From an uncultured Flavobacteriales bacterium (GTDB taxonomy: Bacteria; Bacteroidota; Bacteroidia; Flavobacteriales_D; Sanyastnellaceae): DNA of 10,027 bases. The notes under the pieces were generated by a model. It did not search any database and had not been told where the DNA came from. It saw only the letters and a program-made list of their open reading frames with translations. Where the stretch lies: assembly GCA_938092195.1 (NCBI GenBank), contig CALKHD010000157.1, positions 1-10,027 of the forward strand, given 5' to 3'. This document shows positions 1 through 7,608 of the stretch, piece by piece. Each line of letters starts with the position of its first letter. Position 1 is the first letter of the stretch. A program made the translations under genes and the position numbers.

Positions 1-134
1 CGTTCATATTTGCCATCGACCAAATCTTCAAGCATGCGACCATACTTTGGGTCCTGGGCTTGGGTCTCAGTAACCGACATCATTAGACTCCCGATCAAGA
101 CAATCAGGGAAAAGAGGAGGTGATTTCCTTTCAT
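1..134 (-). CDS. Secreted protein of unknown function, N-terminal fragment (runs off left edge)
   Basis: The reverse strand from the ATG at 134 stays open to the window edge, giving 44 codons and two extra bases. The product begins with a short basic n-region (MKGNH), a hydrophobic stretch (LLFSLIVLIGSLMM) and a likely signal-peptidase site after TQAQ, so the protein is probably exported to the periplasm or outer membrane. The mature part starts DPKYGRMLEDLVDGKYE. Its short charged and aromatic helical character would suit the start of a repeat (TPR-like) protein, but that is a guess from about 17 residues. It is transcribed divergently from the helicase, so the two share the spacer at 135-215. 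The rest of the gene is outside the window and the family cannot be named. Confidence 0.7.
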   Translation of the reverse strand, partial: MKGNHLLFSLIVLIGSLMMSVTETQAQDPKYGRMLEDLVDGKYE

Positions 135-140
135 GGTTGG

Positions 141-169
141 GAAAGGTAGGAACACAACGGCAATTCAAG
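141..169 (-). promoter_or_regulatory. Possible Bacteroidota-type promoter for the leftward secreted-protein gene
   Basis: On the minus strand, TACCTTTC (148-141) matches the Bacteroidota -7 consensus TAnnTTTG at all fixed positions but the last. CTTG (169-166) lies 17 nt upstream and resembles the -33 box TTTG. Transcription would then begin almost at the ATG at 134, giving a very short or absent leader. Both boxes are imperfect and short, so this is a weak call. No convincing counterpart was found for the rightward helicase gene. Confidence 0.22.
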
Positions 170-215
170 GGTTTACAATGGGGTGGAAGAATCGCCAAAG
201 CGTGTCAATAAATCC

Positions 216-2693
216 ATGAGAGAGATGAAGTCCTCTGGTGGGCTGGTGGAAAAGGGAGTCGCCTTTTTCGAAAGCCGCGGTTGGGAACCTTTTCCCTTCC
301 AAGTCAACGCATGGCAACATTTTGAAGAAAAGGGCGATGCTCTGATCAATGCACCAACGGGAAGCGGGAAGACCTACAGCGCGCTGGTTCCGGCTGTTTT
401 GGGAGGAGGAGAATCAGGCGGATTGAGGGTGCTGTGGATCACGCCAATTCGCGCATTGGCCAAGGAAATCCAAGGTTCTGCATCCCGTTTGATTGAATGG
501 CAGGACAAGGGCTGGTCGGTCGGTGTCAGAACTGGGGATACACCTGCTTCTGAAAAGCAGAAACAAGACAAACGGATGCCCGAAGTCTTGATTACCACTC
601 CGGAGAGTTTACATGTTATGCTGGCCAAGAAAGGCGCCGCAAAGAGATTTGGGGGACTCAAAGCCATGGTGGTCGACGAATGGCACGACTTGTTGGGCAA
701 CAAAAGAGGGGTTCAGATTGAATTGGCCCTGTCTCAGCTCAAGGCATTGGCTCCAGATCTGCGGATTTGGGGAATATCGGCGACCATTGGGAATCTTGAA
801 GAGGCCAAAGAGGCCTTGATGGGGACGGACCGGTCTTCTAACGCCCAAGTCATACGTTCGGACTTGGCCAAGAAAATCTCGGTCAACAGTCTCATGCCAG
901 AAGCTTTCGAACGCTTGGCATGGTCGGGACACCTTGGGGTGAAGTTGCTTGAGCAAGTGGTGGGCATCATCCGCAAACACTCCAGCACACTTGTGTTTAC
1001 CAATACGCGCGCTCAAGCTGAAATTTGGTATCAGAAGATTTTGGATGAACACCCTGAATTTGCCGGTGTCATTGCCTTGCATCACGGAAGCATCAGCAAA
1101 GAGCTTCGGTTTTGGGTCGAGGACGCTCTGTATGACGGCCGTTTGAAAGCGGTGGTGTGCACGAGCTCACTGGATTTAGGGGTGGACTTTCGACCGGTCG
1201 AAGCCATTGTCCAAGTGGGAGGTCCCAAAGGCGTGGCTCGTTTTGTTCAACGTGCAGGCCGCAGTGGACATCAGCCGGGAGCGGAAAGTCGGATTCATTT
1301 CTTGCCGACGTTTGGTCTGGAGTTACTCGAGGCTGCGGCATTGCGAAACGCGATCGATGCAGGAGAGATTGAGCCGCGAAGGCCCATGGTTCGATCGTTT
1401 GATGTGCTGGTTCAGTTTCTGTGCACGTTGGCTGTCGGCGATGGCTTTCGGGCGGAAAACGTTCAATCCAGAATCTTGAACACCCATGCCTTTTCCAGCA
1501 TGGATTCAGAGGAGTGGCAGGACGTCTTGACCATGGTCACCACAGGAGGACGAGCATTTGCCGCCTATGATGAATTCAACCGGGTCCAGAAAGACGACGA
1601 AGGCGTTCATCGGATTTTGGATAGAAGGGCCGCACGAAGGCACCGGATGTCCATTGGTACCATTGTGAGCGACACCATGATTGCCGTGAAGTGGCGCGGA
1701 GGTGGACTGGTGGGCCACGTCGAGGAATACTTCATCAGCAGCATGAAGTCGGGCGATGTGTTTTGGTTTGGAGGTCGATGTCTTGAACTGGTTCGACTGA
1801 AGGATTTTGTGGCCACGGTCAAGCCGACCAAGAAGCCCAAAGGGCGTATACCCACTTGGCAAGGAGGGCGGTTGCCTTGGACTTCGATGGTGAGCAAGGT
1901 CCTCAGGCAAACCTTGGACGACTATGCCCATGGCCGCAATACGAGTCCTGAGTTGGAGCGCATTTCACCGCTGTTGGAGTTGCAATCTGAACGCAGTCAC
2001 TTGCCTGTTTCTGGACAGGTTTTGATGGAGGTCATGGAGAGCAAGGAGGGCCACCATTTGTTTGTGTTCCCCATGGAGGGACGCATGGTTCACGAAGGGG
2101 TGGCAGCCCTCATGGCTTATCGAATGAGCCTGCTTCAGCCCATGAGCTTTTCGATGGCTTACAACGACTATGGCTTTGAGTTGTTGAGCGACCAACCCAT
2201 TCCCATCACAGAGGCCTTTGACAGCGACCTCTTCAGCACGGCCCATTTAATGGATGATTTAGAGGCCACTGTCAATGGCGCAGAGTTGGCCCGCAGGCAA
2301 TTCAGGGACATCGCCGTCATTGCAGGATTGGTGTTTCGCGGATACCCTGGACAGCCGGTCAAAGACAAGCATTTACAAGGGTCGAGTTCATTGTTGTTTG
2401 ATGTTCTCGCTGACCACGACCCGGTCAATTTATTGTACCGTCAAGCTTTTGATGAAATGACGCACCATCAGATTGAATTGGATCGCCTCCGAGAGGTGCT
2501 CGAAAGGCTCAATTCTGGAAAATGGATCATCACCCATCCGGATTCACCCACCCCGTTCTCCTTTCCAATTTTGGTGGATCGGCTTCGGTCCAAGCTTTCG
2601 AGTGAGCAGCTGGAAGCGCGCATTCGGAAGATGTCGCGTTCGAATGAAGAGCCGCAGTCAAACTCCGTAAATTCGCGCCATGCAAGGAAGTGA
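216..2693 (+). CDS. Ligase-associated DEXH-box DNA helicase (Lhr-like, superfamily 2)
   Basis: This is an ATP-dependent superfamily 2 helicase related to Lhr, of the group usually found beside an ATP-dependent DNA ligase, an exonuclease and a phosphoesterase in DNA-damage-response clusters. Numbering from the ATG at 216 (825 aa, the usual length for this group), the motor shows the Q motif FPFQ (ending at residue 29), Walker A APTGSGKT (46-53), motif Ia ITPIRAL (75-81), TTPES (127-131), the DEXH box as DEWH (154-157), motif III SAT (188-190), motif V CTSSLDLGVDF (315-325) and motif VI QRAGRSGH (345-352). The C-terminal half carries the group's SDTMIAVKW and FWFGGR segments (about 484-520) and a FVFPMEGR-VHEG segment (about 616-628). 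Start choice: an in-frame GTG at 183 adds 11 residues (836 aa) and has a weak AAGGG 11 nt upstream, and an ATG at 225 is also possible. The conserved region begins after all three, so none can be excluded. The last 15-20 residues are polar and look unconserved. The usual partner genes are not adjacent. Identity is secure; the exact cellular role is inferred from the family. Confidence 0.93.
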   Translation: MREMKSSGGLVEKGVAFFESRGWEPFPFQVNAWQHFEEKGDALINAPTGSGKTYSALVPAVLGGGESGGLRVLWITPIRALAKEIQGSASRLIEWQDKGWSVGVRTGDTPASEKQKQDKRMPEVLITTPESLHVMLAKKGAAKRFGGLKAMVVDEWHDLLGNKRGVQIELALSQLKALAPDLRIWGISATIGNLEEAKEALMGTDRSSNAQVIRSDLAKKISVNSLMPEAFERLAWSGHLGVKLLEQVVGIIRKHSSTLVFTNTRAQAEIWYQKILDEHPEFAGVIALHHGSISKELRFWVEDALYDGRLKAVVCTSSLDLGVDFRPVEAIVQVGGPKGVARFVQRAGRSGHQPGAESRIHFLPTFGLELLEAAALRNAIDAGEIEPRRPMVRSFDVLVQFLCTLAVGDGFRAENVQSRILNTHAFSSMDSEEWQDVLTMVTTGGRAFAAYDEFNRVQKDDEGVHRILDRRAARRHRMSIGTIVSDTMIAVKWRGGGLVGHVEEYFISSMKSGDVFWFGGRCLELVRLKDFVATVKPTKKPKGRIPTWQGGRLPWTSMVSKVLRQTLDDYAHGRNTSPELERISPLLELQSERSHLPVSGQVLMEVMESKEGHHLFVFPMEGRMVHEGVAALMAYRMSLLQPMSFSMAYNDYGFELLSDQPIPITEAFDSDLFSTAHLMDDLEATVNGAELARRQFRDIAVIAGLVFRGYPGQPVKDKHLQGSSSLLFDVLADHDPVNLLYRQAFDEMTHHQIELDRLREVLERLNSGKWIITHPDSPTPFSFPILVDRLRSKLSSEQLEARIRKMSRSNEEPQSNSVNSRHARK

Positions 2694-5025
2694 AACCGGG
2701 CTTTTGAAGCCATTGCGGTTGTGGGGTCTTTTTGGGGTGTTTTTGCTCTGTTTGGGCGGTAATGTCTCTGGACAGGGCACCGTCAAAGGCTTTGTTACCG
2801 CTGAAAAAGATGGTGCGCCCGTCCTTTTCGCAGCCGTTGTTTTGGAGGGGACCACCTTTGGGGTTTCCACAGATACCGAGGGCTATTACAGCTTGTCGAA
2901 AGTCCCCGCAGGCACCTACACATTGGTGGTGTCGAGTGTGGAATACAGCTTGCAGCGCACAGAAGTGGTGGTGTTGGACAACAAGGTGGTCACGCGCAAT
3001 GTGATCATGGAAGCTGGACTGATAGAATTGGAGAATGCGGTCATCTCCACGGAGCGCGGCGAGCAGCTGAACACCGTTCGGATGTCTGTAGAATCCATTC
3101 AGCCATCCGACATCAAGCGAATTCCGAGCTTGGGAGGAACACCGGATTTGGTTCAAGTTTTACAGACGCTGCCTGGCTTTGTTTCTACGGGTGACCAAGG
3201 GGGTCAACTCTACATTCGGGGCGGATCTCCAGTCCAGAATAAGGTCCTGCTCGACGGCATGATCATCTACAATGCCTTCCATAGCATAGGTCTTTTCAGT
3301 GTCTTTGACACCGACATCATTTCCAACGCCGACATCTACACCGGTGGCTTTAGCGGTCGGTATGGTGGACGAATCAGTTCTATCATGGACATCTCTACCC
3401 GGAGCGGAAGTCTGGCGGGTCTGTCGGGCCGGATTGGGGCCAGTCCATTTGGCAGCAAGCTTTTGATTGAAGGTCCCCTTGGCAAAAGAAACGAGCGGGG
3501 AGGGGGTACCTCCTTCATCCTCAGTGGTAAAAGGAGCTATCTCGAGCAGAGTTCCAAGCTGTTTTACAGCTACATCGATGAGGATGGATTGCCATTCAAC
3601 TTCACAGACCTGTATGGCAAAATCACCTTTGCAGGAGGGGCTGGAAGTCGACTCAGTCTCTTTGGGTTTTCCTTCAGTGACGACGTGAGTTACCAAGCCT
3701 TGAGCAACTTGGATTGGACCAACGTTGGCGGAGGGGGGCAGTTCATTGTGGTTCCAGCGGGAAGCGCGGTGCTGATGAAGGGCAATTTTGCCAGTTCTCG
3801 GTACCGCATTGATCTGAAAGAGGATGGTTTGCCAGACCGTTACAGCCAAGTCAATGGGTTCAACTTTGGTTTGGACTTCAAGTATGTGTTGGGAGACAAT
3901 GAAGCGCGCTACGGAATTCAAGCCGTGGGCTTGCGAACGGACTTTAGAACGTTCAATGCTTTGGGTGTTGCGGTTGAGCAAGCCGAAAACACCACTGAAT
4001 TGGCGGGGTACTTCGACTACAAGTACCAGAATGGCCCGTGGATTTTCAACCCTTCAATTCGGATTCAGTATTACAGTTCGTTGGCCAAGTTTAGCCCCGA
4101 GCCAAGGTTGGGTGTCAAGTTCAAAGCATCTGAGCGCCTGCGCTTGAAGGCCGCCGGCGGGCTCTACAGCCAAAACTTGATTTCGGCCAACTCGGACCGG
4201 GATGTGGTGAATCTGTTTTACGGTTTCCTTTCGGGTCCATCAAACCTCCAGGATCAGCTCATTGGGCCAGACGGAGAGGTGCAAGAAGTGACGCACAGCT
4301 TGCAAACGGCGGCTCACTTGGTGGGGGGCTTCGAATTTGACCTCACGGAGCGCATCAACATCAACGTTGAGGGATACACGAAGTGGTTTACCCAATTGAC
4401 CAATTCGAACCGAAACAAACTGTTCCCCGACACCTATGAGTTTGCCGAAGTGCCAGAGAGCCAGCGGAAGGACTTCATTGTGGAGACCGGGCGAGCAGAA
4501 GGCATTGACATCGTTTTGAAGTACGAAGACAAGCTCAATTATTTCTGGCTCGTGTATTCACTGGGCAACGTCGACCGTTGGGATGGATTCCGTTGGTACG
4601 ACCCTGTGTTTGACCGGAGGCACAACATCAACATGCTCGCCTCACGGAAACTGGGCAAGCAGGCCAAAACTGAGTTTTCTGCGCGCTGGAATTTGGGATC
4701 TGGACTTCCGTTCACCCAAACTCAAGGCTACTATCAACCCATTGGCATTTCAGACGGCATCGACGAAAACTACGTGAACGGCAACCCCATCGATTTGGGC
4801 ATTGTTTACGCAGAATTGAATGCTGGAAGGTTGCCGGTTTATCATCGACTGGACTTGAGCCTGCGCCGCACCTTCAAGATTGGGGAAAGCATTGAGCTGG
4901 ACGCGAACGCATCCATCACCAATGTTTACTCGAGAGCCAACATCTTCTACATCAACCGGGTCACGGGCGAACGGGTGGATCAGCTTCCCTTCCTGCCATC
5001 CATTGGTGTGGACATGAAGTTCTAA
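2680..5025 (+). CDS. TonB-dependent outer-membrane receptor with N-terminal carboxypeptidase-regulatory-like domain
   Basis: This is a 781-residue outer-membrane transporter that would import an unknown ligand using energy passed from TonB-ExbBD. A signal peptide covers about residues 1-32 (hydrophobic LWGLFGVFLLCLGG, cleavage near VSGQ). It is followed by a beta-sandwich CarboxypepD_reg-like domain (about 34-112: TVKGFVTAEKDGAPV, DTEGYYSLSKVPAGTYTL). The plug domain (about 130-240) contains LPGF, QLYIRGGSPVQNKVLLDGM and YTGGFSGRYGGRISSIMDI. The rest is an aromatic-rich 22-strand-type barrel ending in a terminal phenylalanine (IGVDMKF), the usual barrel-assembly signal. The ATG at 2680 is well bounded because an in-frame TAA lies at 2668-2670. 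It overlaps the helicase end by 14 nt, so translation may be coupled. No SusD-like lipoprotein, hydrolase or metal gene is adjacent, so the substrate cannot be inferred. The length is modest for the family, compared with about 1000 aa for SusC-type proteins. Confidence 0.93.
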   Translation: MQGSETGLLKPLRLWGLFGVFLLCLGGNVSGQGTVKGFVTAEKDGAPVLFAAVVLEGTTFGVSTDTEGYYSLSKVPAGTYTLVVSSVEYSLQRTEVVVLDNKVVTRNVIMEAGLIELENAVISTERGEQLNTVRMSVESIQPSDIKRIPSLGGTPDLVQVLQTLPGFVSTGDQGGQLYIRGGSPVQNKVLLDGMIIYNAFHSIGLFSVFDTDIISNADIYTGGFSGRYGGRISSIMDISTRSGSLAGLSGRIGASPFGSKLLIEGPLGKRNERGGGTSFILSGKRSYLEQSSKLFYSYIDEDGLPFNFTDLYGKITFAGGAGSRLSLFGFSFSDDVSYQALSNLDWTNVGGGGQFIVVPAGSAVLMKGNFASSRYRIDLKEDGLPDRYSQVNGFNFGLDFKYVLGDNEARYGIQAVGLRTDFRTFNALGVAVEQAENTTELAGYFDYKYQNGPWIFNPSIRIQYYSSLAKFSPEPRLGVKFKASERLRLKAAGGLYSQNLISANSDRDVVNLFYGFLSGPSNLQDQLIGPDGEVQEVTHSLQTAAHLVGGFEFDLTERININVEGYTKWFTQLTNSNRNKLFPDTYEFAEVPESQRKDFIVETGRAEGIDIVLKYEDKLNYFWLVYSLGNVDRWDGFRWYDPVFDRRHNINMLASRKLGKQAKTEFSARWNLGSGLPFTQTQGYYQPIGISDGIDENYVNGNPIDLGIVYAELNAGRLPVYHRLDLSLRRTFKIGESIELDANASITNVYSRANIFYINRVTGERVDQLPFLPSIGVDMKF

Positions 5026-5026
5026 A

Positions 5027-5060
5027 GGGCTTAGCCCATGAGGCTTCGGGCTTGGGCCCG
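5027..5060. terminator. GC-rich inverted repeats at the convergent gene ends (possible weak bidirectional terminator)
   Basis: GGGC (5027-5030) and GCCC (5034-5037) flank TTA, which is the minus-strand recN stop codon. The same AGCCC (5033-5037) can instead pair with GGGCT (5048-5052), and CGGGC-TTGG-GCCCG (5047-5060) forms a third small hairpin. The stems are only 4-5 bp and no run of T follows on either strand, so this is not a standard intrinsic terminator. It lies where both converging transcripts would need to end. Confidence 0.2.
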
Positions 5061-6668
5061 CGCGGCATCTCCGACTTCCGACCCGCTCAGCATGGCGGCC
5101 AGTTCTTCGACTCGGCCATCGGCATCCAAGCTGCGCAGCTGCGTGACAGTCTTGTCGCCTTGCTCTTTTTTCAGAACCTTGAAGTGGTGGTCGGCGCGAC
5201 CGGCCACCTGCGGCAGGTGTGAAATGGTGATCACTTGAGCCCGCTCAGATACAGAGGAAATCAAGTCTGCCATGCGCGCGGCCACATCTCCGCTGACGCC
5301 GGCATCAATTTCGTCCAGGATCAGGGTGGGTACCTCTAAATGAGAGGACAGGGCTGCTTTGAGCGCAAGCATGACCCGGCTCCGTTCTCCTCCACTGGCC
5401 ACTTTGGAGAGGGGCTGGGGGGACATGCCGCTGTTGGCTGTGAACATCAGCAGTGGACGAGCAGGTCCTGTGGATTCAGGTTCTGCAGGAGAAGACCATT
5501 CAAAATGAAGCCGCGCTGCCGGCATTTTGAGGTGTTGTAGATGGACTTGAAGGGCAGAGCACATCGCGTCGGCGGAAGAGGCCCTTGCTGCATGCAAATC
5601 GTCCCCAATGCTGTCGAGTGCTTCGCGATGCTGTTGAACCAAAGCGCTGCATTCAGCCAGCCTTTGGTCTCGGCGGTGGGCCTGGCTCAATTTCTGCTCC
5701 ATCTCGTCCATTGTGGACTTGAGCTCGGTCAAACTGGAGACACGGTGCTTGTCAAAGAGGCGTTGCAAACGGTCTCGGTCGGCTTCAGCTTTGGCCAGGG
5801 CTGCAGGGTCGAGTTCGACCCCTTCTGCTTGCGATTCGCACTCTCTGGCCAAATCATCGATTTCGATGCGGCAACTGCGCAAGCGTTCGAGCAATGCAGA
5901 GCTGGCCTTGTGCAGGCCGGCGATGCCTTCCATGCTTCGTTCGGCATCATGCAAACGGTCCAAGGCCCCAGAATCCCCTTGCAGTAGGCCATGTGTGGCG
6001 TTCAATGACGCTTGAATCTCTTTGGCATGGGACAGGGCGTCCAATCGAGAATCCAGGTTTTCCAACCCTGGATCATCAAAGTCCAACTCCTCCAATTCCT
6101 TGATTTGGTATTGCAAGTAATCGCTGTCTGCATTGGGCAGGCTGCCCTCGGCTTCAATGGACCGTTGCTCTCTGATGGCTTGGGCCCAGTGCCCGTGCGA
6201 CTGCTTCCATGTTTGGGCCAACGCCTGTGCCTCCGTCGAGAAGGCATCGATCGCGTAGAGCAGACCCTCATGGCTGTGGAGCCGCTGTCCGTCTTGTTGC
6301 CCATGCAAATCCACGAGCAAGGGGGCCAGAGACTTTAGAAATTGAAGTTTGACGGGCTCATCGTTGACATAGGCCCTTGACCGGCCGTTTTTTGCGATGC
6401 TTCGTCTGAGGATGCAAGGGCCACCTTCATGTAGGCTTCCCAATGCCATGATGGCGGCGGGACTCGGCTGAAATACAGCCTCCACAATGCACTTGTCGCC
6501 GCGCATTTCGATGCCTTCTGCGCGGTCACCGAGGACCAAGCCCAAGGCTCCGAGAAGTATGGATTTTCCGCTGCCAGTTTCGCCTGTCAAGACGGTCCAT
6601 CCTTGCACCACGTCCCATTCGATGTGATCGATGAGTGCATAATTCTGGATGGACAACTTGCTCAGCAT
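5031..6668 (-). CDS. recN: DNA repair protein RecN (SMC-like ATPase)
   Basis: RecN is a cytoplasmic SMC-like ATPase that acts early in recombinational repair of double-strand breaks and helps hold broken ends or sister chromatids together. The 545-residue product has the expected layout. An N-terminal nucleotide-binding half carries Walker A GETGSGKS (29-36) and the LHGQQD Q-loop segment (about 121-126). A charged alpha-helical coiled-coil middle covers about 145-375. A C-terminal half has the ABC signature SGGERSR (425-431), Walker B TLILDEIDAGVSGD (448-461) and the switch histidine in ITISHLPQVAG. Start: the ATG at 6668 shares its A with the TGA stop of the upstream gene (TGATG). An in-frame TTG at 6671 would add one residue but is less likely. 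The signature has arginine after GGE, where I recall a hydrophobic residue in most RecN proteins. It is the last gene of the operon and ends 5 nt from the convergent receptor gene. Confidence 0.97.
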   Translation of the reverse strand: MLSKLSIQNYALIDHIEWDVVQGWTVLTGETGSGKSILLGALGLVLGDRAEGIEMRGDKCIVEAVFQPSPAAIMALGSLHEGGPCILRRSIAKNGRSRAYVNDEPVKLQFLKSLAPLLVDLHGQQDGQRLHSHEGLLYAIDAFSTEAQALAQTWKQSHGHWAQAIREQRSIEAEGSLPNADSDYLQYQIKELEELDFDDPGLENLDSRLDALSHAKEIQASLNATHGLLQGDSGALDRLHDAERSMEGIAGLHKASSALLERLRSCRIEIDDLARECESQAEGVELDPAALAKAEADRDRLQRLFDKHRVSSLTELKSTMDEMEQKLSQAHRRDQRLAECSALVQQHREALDSIGDDLHAARASSADAMCSALQVHLQHLKMPAARLHFEWSSPAEPESTGPARPLLMFTANSGMSPQPLSKVASGGERSRVMLALKAALSSHLEVPTLILDEIDAGVSGDVAARMADLISSVSERAQVITISHLPQVAGRADHHFKVLKKEQGDKTVTQLRSLDADGRVEELAAMLSGSEVGDAARAQARSLMG

Positions 6669-7591
6669 CAACCCAAGCCTTGGTCGTAAACGGGAATGTT
6701 TCCTGGATCGATGAGTTTCAAAACAGGGAGGAGGCGGGCCCGTTCGCCCTCTTGAGCCGGCCCAAACATTTTGACAATCTCACCTTTCTTGGCCTGGAAA
6801 AAGGTTTGAAGGTTGTAGTTCGCCGGGCGAATGCGGTGGACATTCCTAAGTTTGATCAGGGCGTCAGAAATGGACAGTCTTGCCGCTGTGGGGTCGTCAA
6901 AAGCGTTGTCCAAGCCCTGTCTGTGGTACTCATAGTAACAGCGACGCAAGGGCCGGAAGGTTTGGCTCAAAATGTTGTCAATGAGCGCATACCTGGACTG
7001 TTTGCCATCGGCTGCACTCCATCCTCTTGGAGGAGATGAAAGGCCCTGCGCATTGGTCACCACCGTTTGCGCTTGTGAATACAGATTGGTTCCTCCTTCC
7101 AGTGAGAACGAATCGTAATCCATGGCCAGGATTAGGTAGGAATAGAAAGCCAACACGCTGGTGAGGTTGTCGCGGAACTGGTCTTGGCTGTATTGAAGCA
7201 GCGTTCCAGGGCTGTACGTGAAGTCAAAGTCGTTGTCGTTCACCAGCAGAAGGGGAGAGTTGTAATCGCTGTTGTAGACCGGACGGCTGCTTTGGACTTG
7301 GATTGTGCCTTCGAAGTTGGTTTGCGAGGTGGCCTTGTTGATGGTGATTTGCATGGTGCAGGTCACCCTTTCGGTCAGCAAGAATTCATCGGTGGTCCAG
7401 CGACGTCCGTTCATGAATTCAGTGATCGCCGTTTCCAATTGATCAAAAACGGAGGCCTCCACATTGTTGATGGTGGGCGCAATCACACTGACTTGACAAT
7501 CCAGCTCTTGTGCCTGCAGGGGCAAATAAGCCAGGCACGCCATGATCAAGGAAATGGAAAAGCGGAGAAGGGTGCTTGGCATGGGGGTCAT
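6668..7591 (-). CDS. DUF4835 family secreted protein (PorD-like, probable envelope / type IX secretion role)
   Basis: This protein of about 307 residues has a clear signal peptide (STLLRFSISLIMACLAYLPL, cleavage around QAQ), so it is exported. The mature part starts ELDCQVSVIAPTINN and continues with VFDQLETAITEFMNGRRWT, SDYNSPLLLVNDNDFDFTY and FYSYLILAMDYDSF, which is the pattern I recognise as the Bacteroidota DUF4835 family. Members of this family have been labelled PorD in connection with the type IX secretion system. I recall that label from memory, and the molecular role is not clear. Two cysteines in the first part of the mature chain (LDCQV, RVTCTM) could form a disulfide. Start choice: the ATG at 7591 leaves a 17-nt gap after coaBC. 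An ATG at 7582 still keeps a signal peptide, and a TTG at 7612 would overlap the coaBC stop as TTGA. Its TGA overlaps the recN start. The position between coaBC and recN is typical in this phylum and supports the assignment. Confidence 0.82.
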   Translation of the reverse strand: MTPMPSTLLRFSISLIMACLAYLPLQAQELDCQVSVIAPTINNVEASVFDQLETAITEFMNGRRWTTDEFLLTERVTCTMQITINKATSQTNFEGTIQVQSSRPVYNSDYNSPLLLVNDNDFDFTYSPGTLLQYSQDQFRDNLTSVLAFYSYLILAMDYDSFSLEGGTNLYSQAQTVVTNAQGLSSPPRGWSAADGKQSRYALIDNILSQTFRPLRRCYYEYHRQGLDNAFDDPTAARLSISDALIKLRNVHRIRPANYNLQTFFQAKKGEIVKMFGPAQEGERARLLPVLKLIDPGNIPVYDQGLG

Positions 7592-7608
7592 GGGGAATCG
7601 GGGAAGGT

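Noticed and set aside
178..219. ATG at 178 as a start for the helicase or a leader peptide
   Set aside because: It is out of frame with the helicase and closes at a TGA after 13 codons. There is no run of regulatory codons and no pairing structure to support a leader peptide.
216..2693. Helicase as part of an antiphage defence island
   Set aside because: The motifs and the C-terminal half fit the ligase-associated Lhr-like group, and no nuclease, methylase, toxin or other defence gene is nearby.
2530..3156. 208-codon minus-strand frame spanning the helicase/receptor junction
   Set aside because: It overlaps two real genes on the other strand, and its product is His/Gln-rich with no recognisable domain; treated as a shadow frame.
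3160..3981. Long open frame (273 codons) on the minus strand opposite the TonB-dependent receptor
   Set aside because: It mirrors the codon structure of a well-supported receptor gene and shows no family motif, signal peptide or plausible start context.
5047..5060. CGGGC-TTGG-GCCCG hairpin as an intrinsic terminator for recN or the receptor
   Set aside because: It lies inside recN coding sequence and has no following T-tract on either strand; kept only as part of a low-confidence composite.
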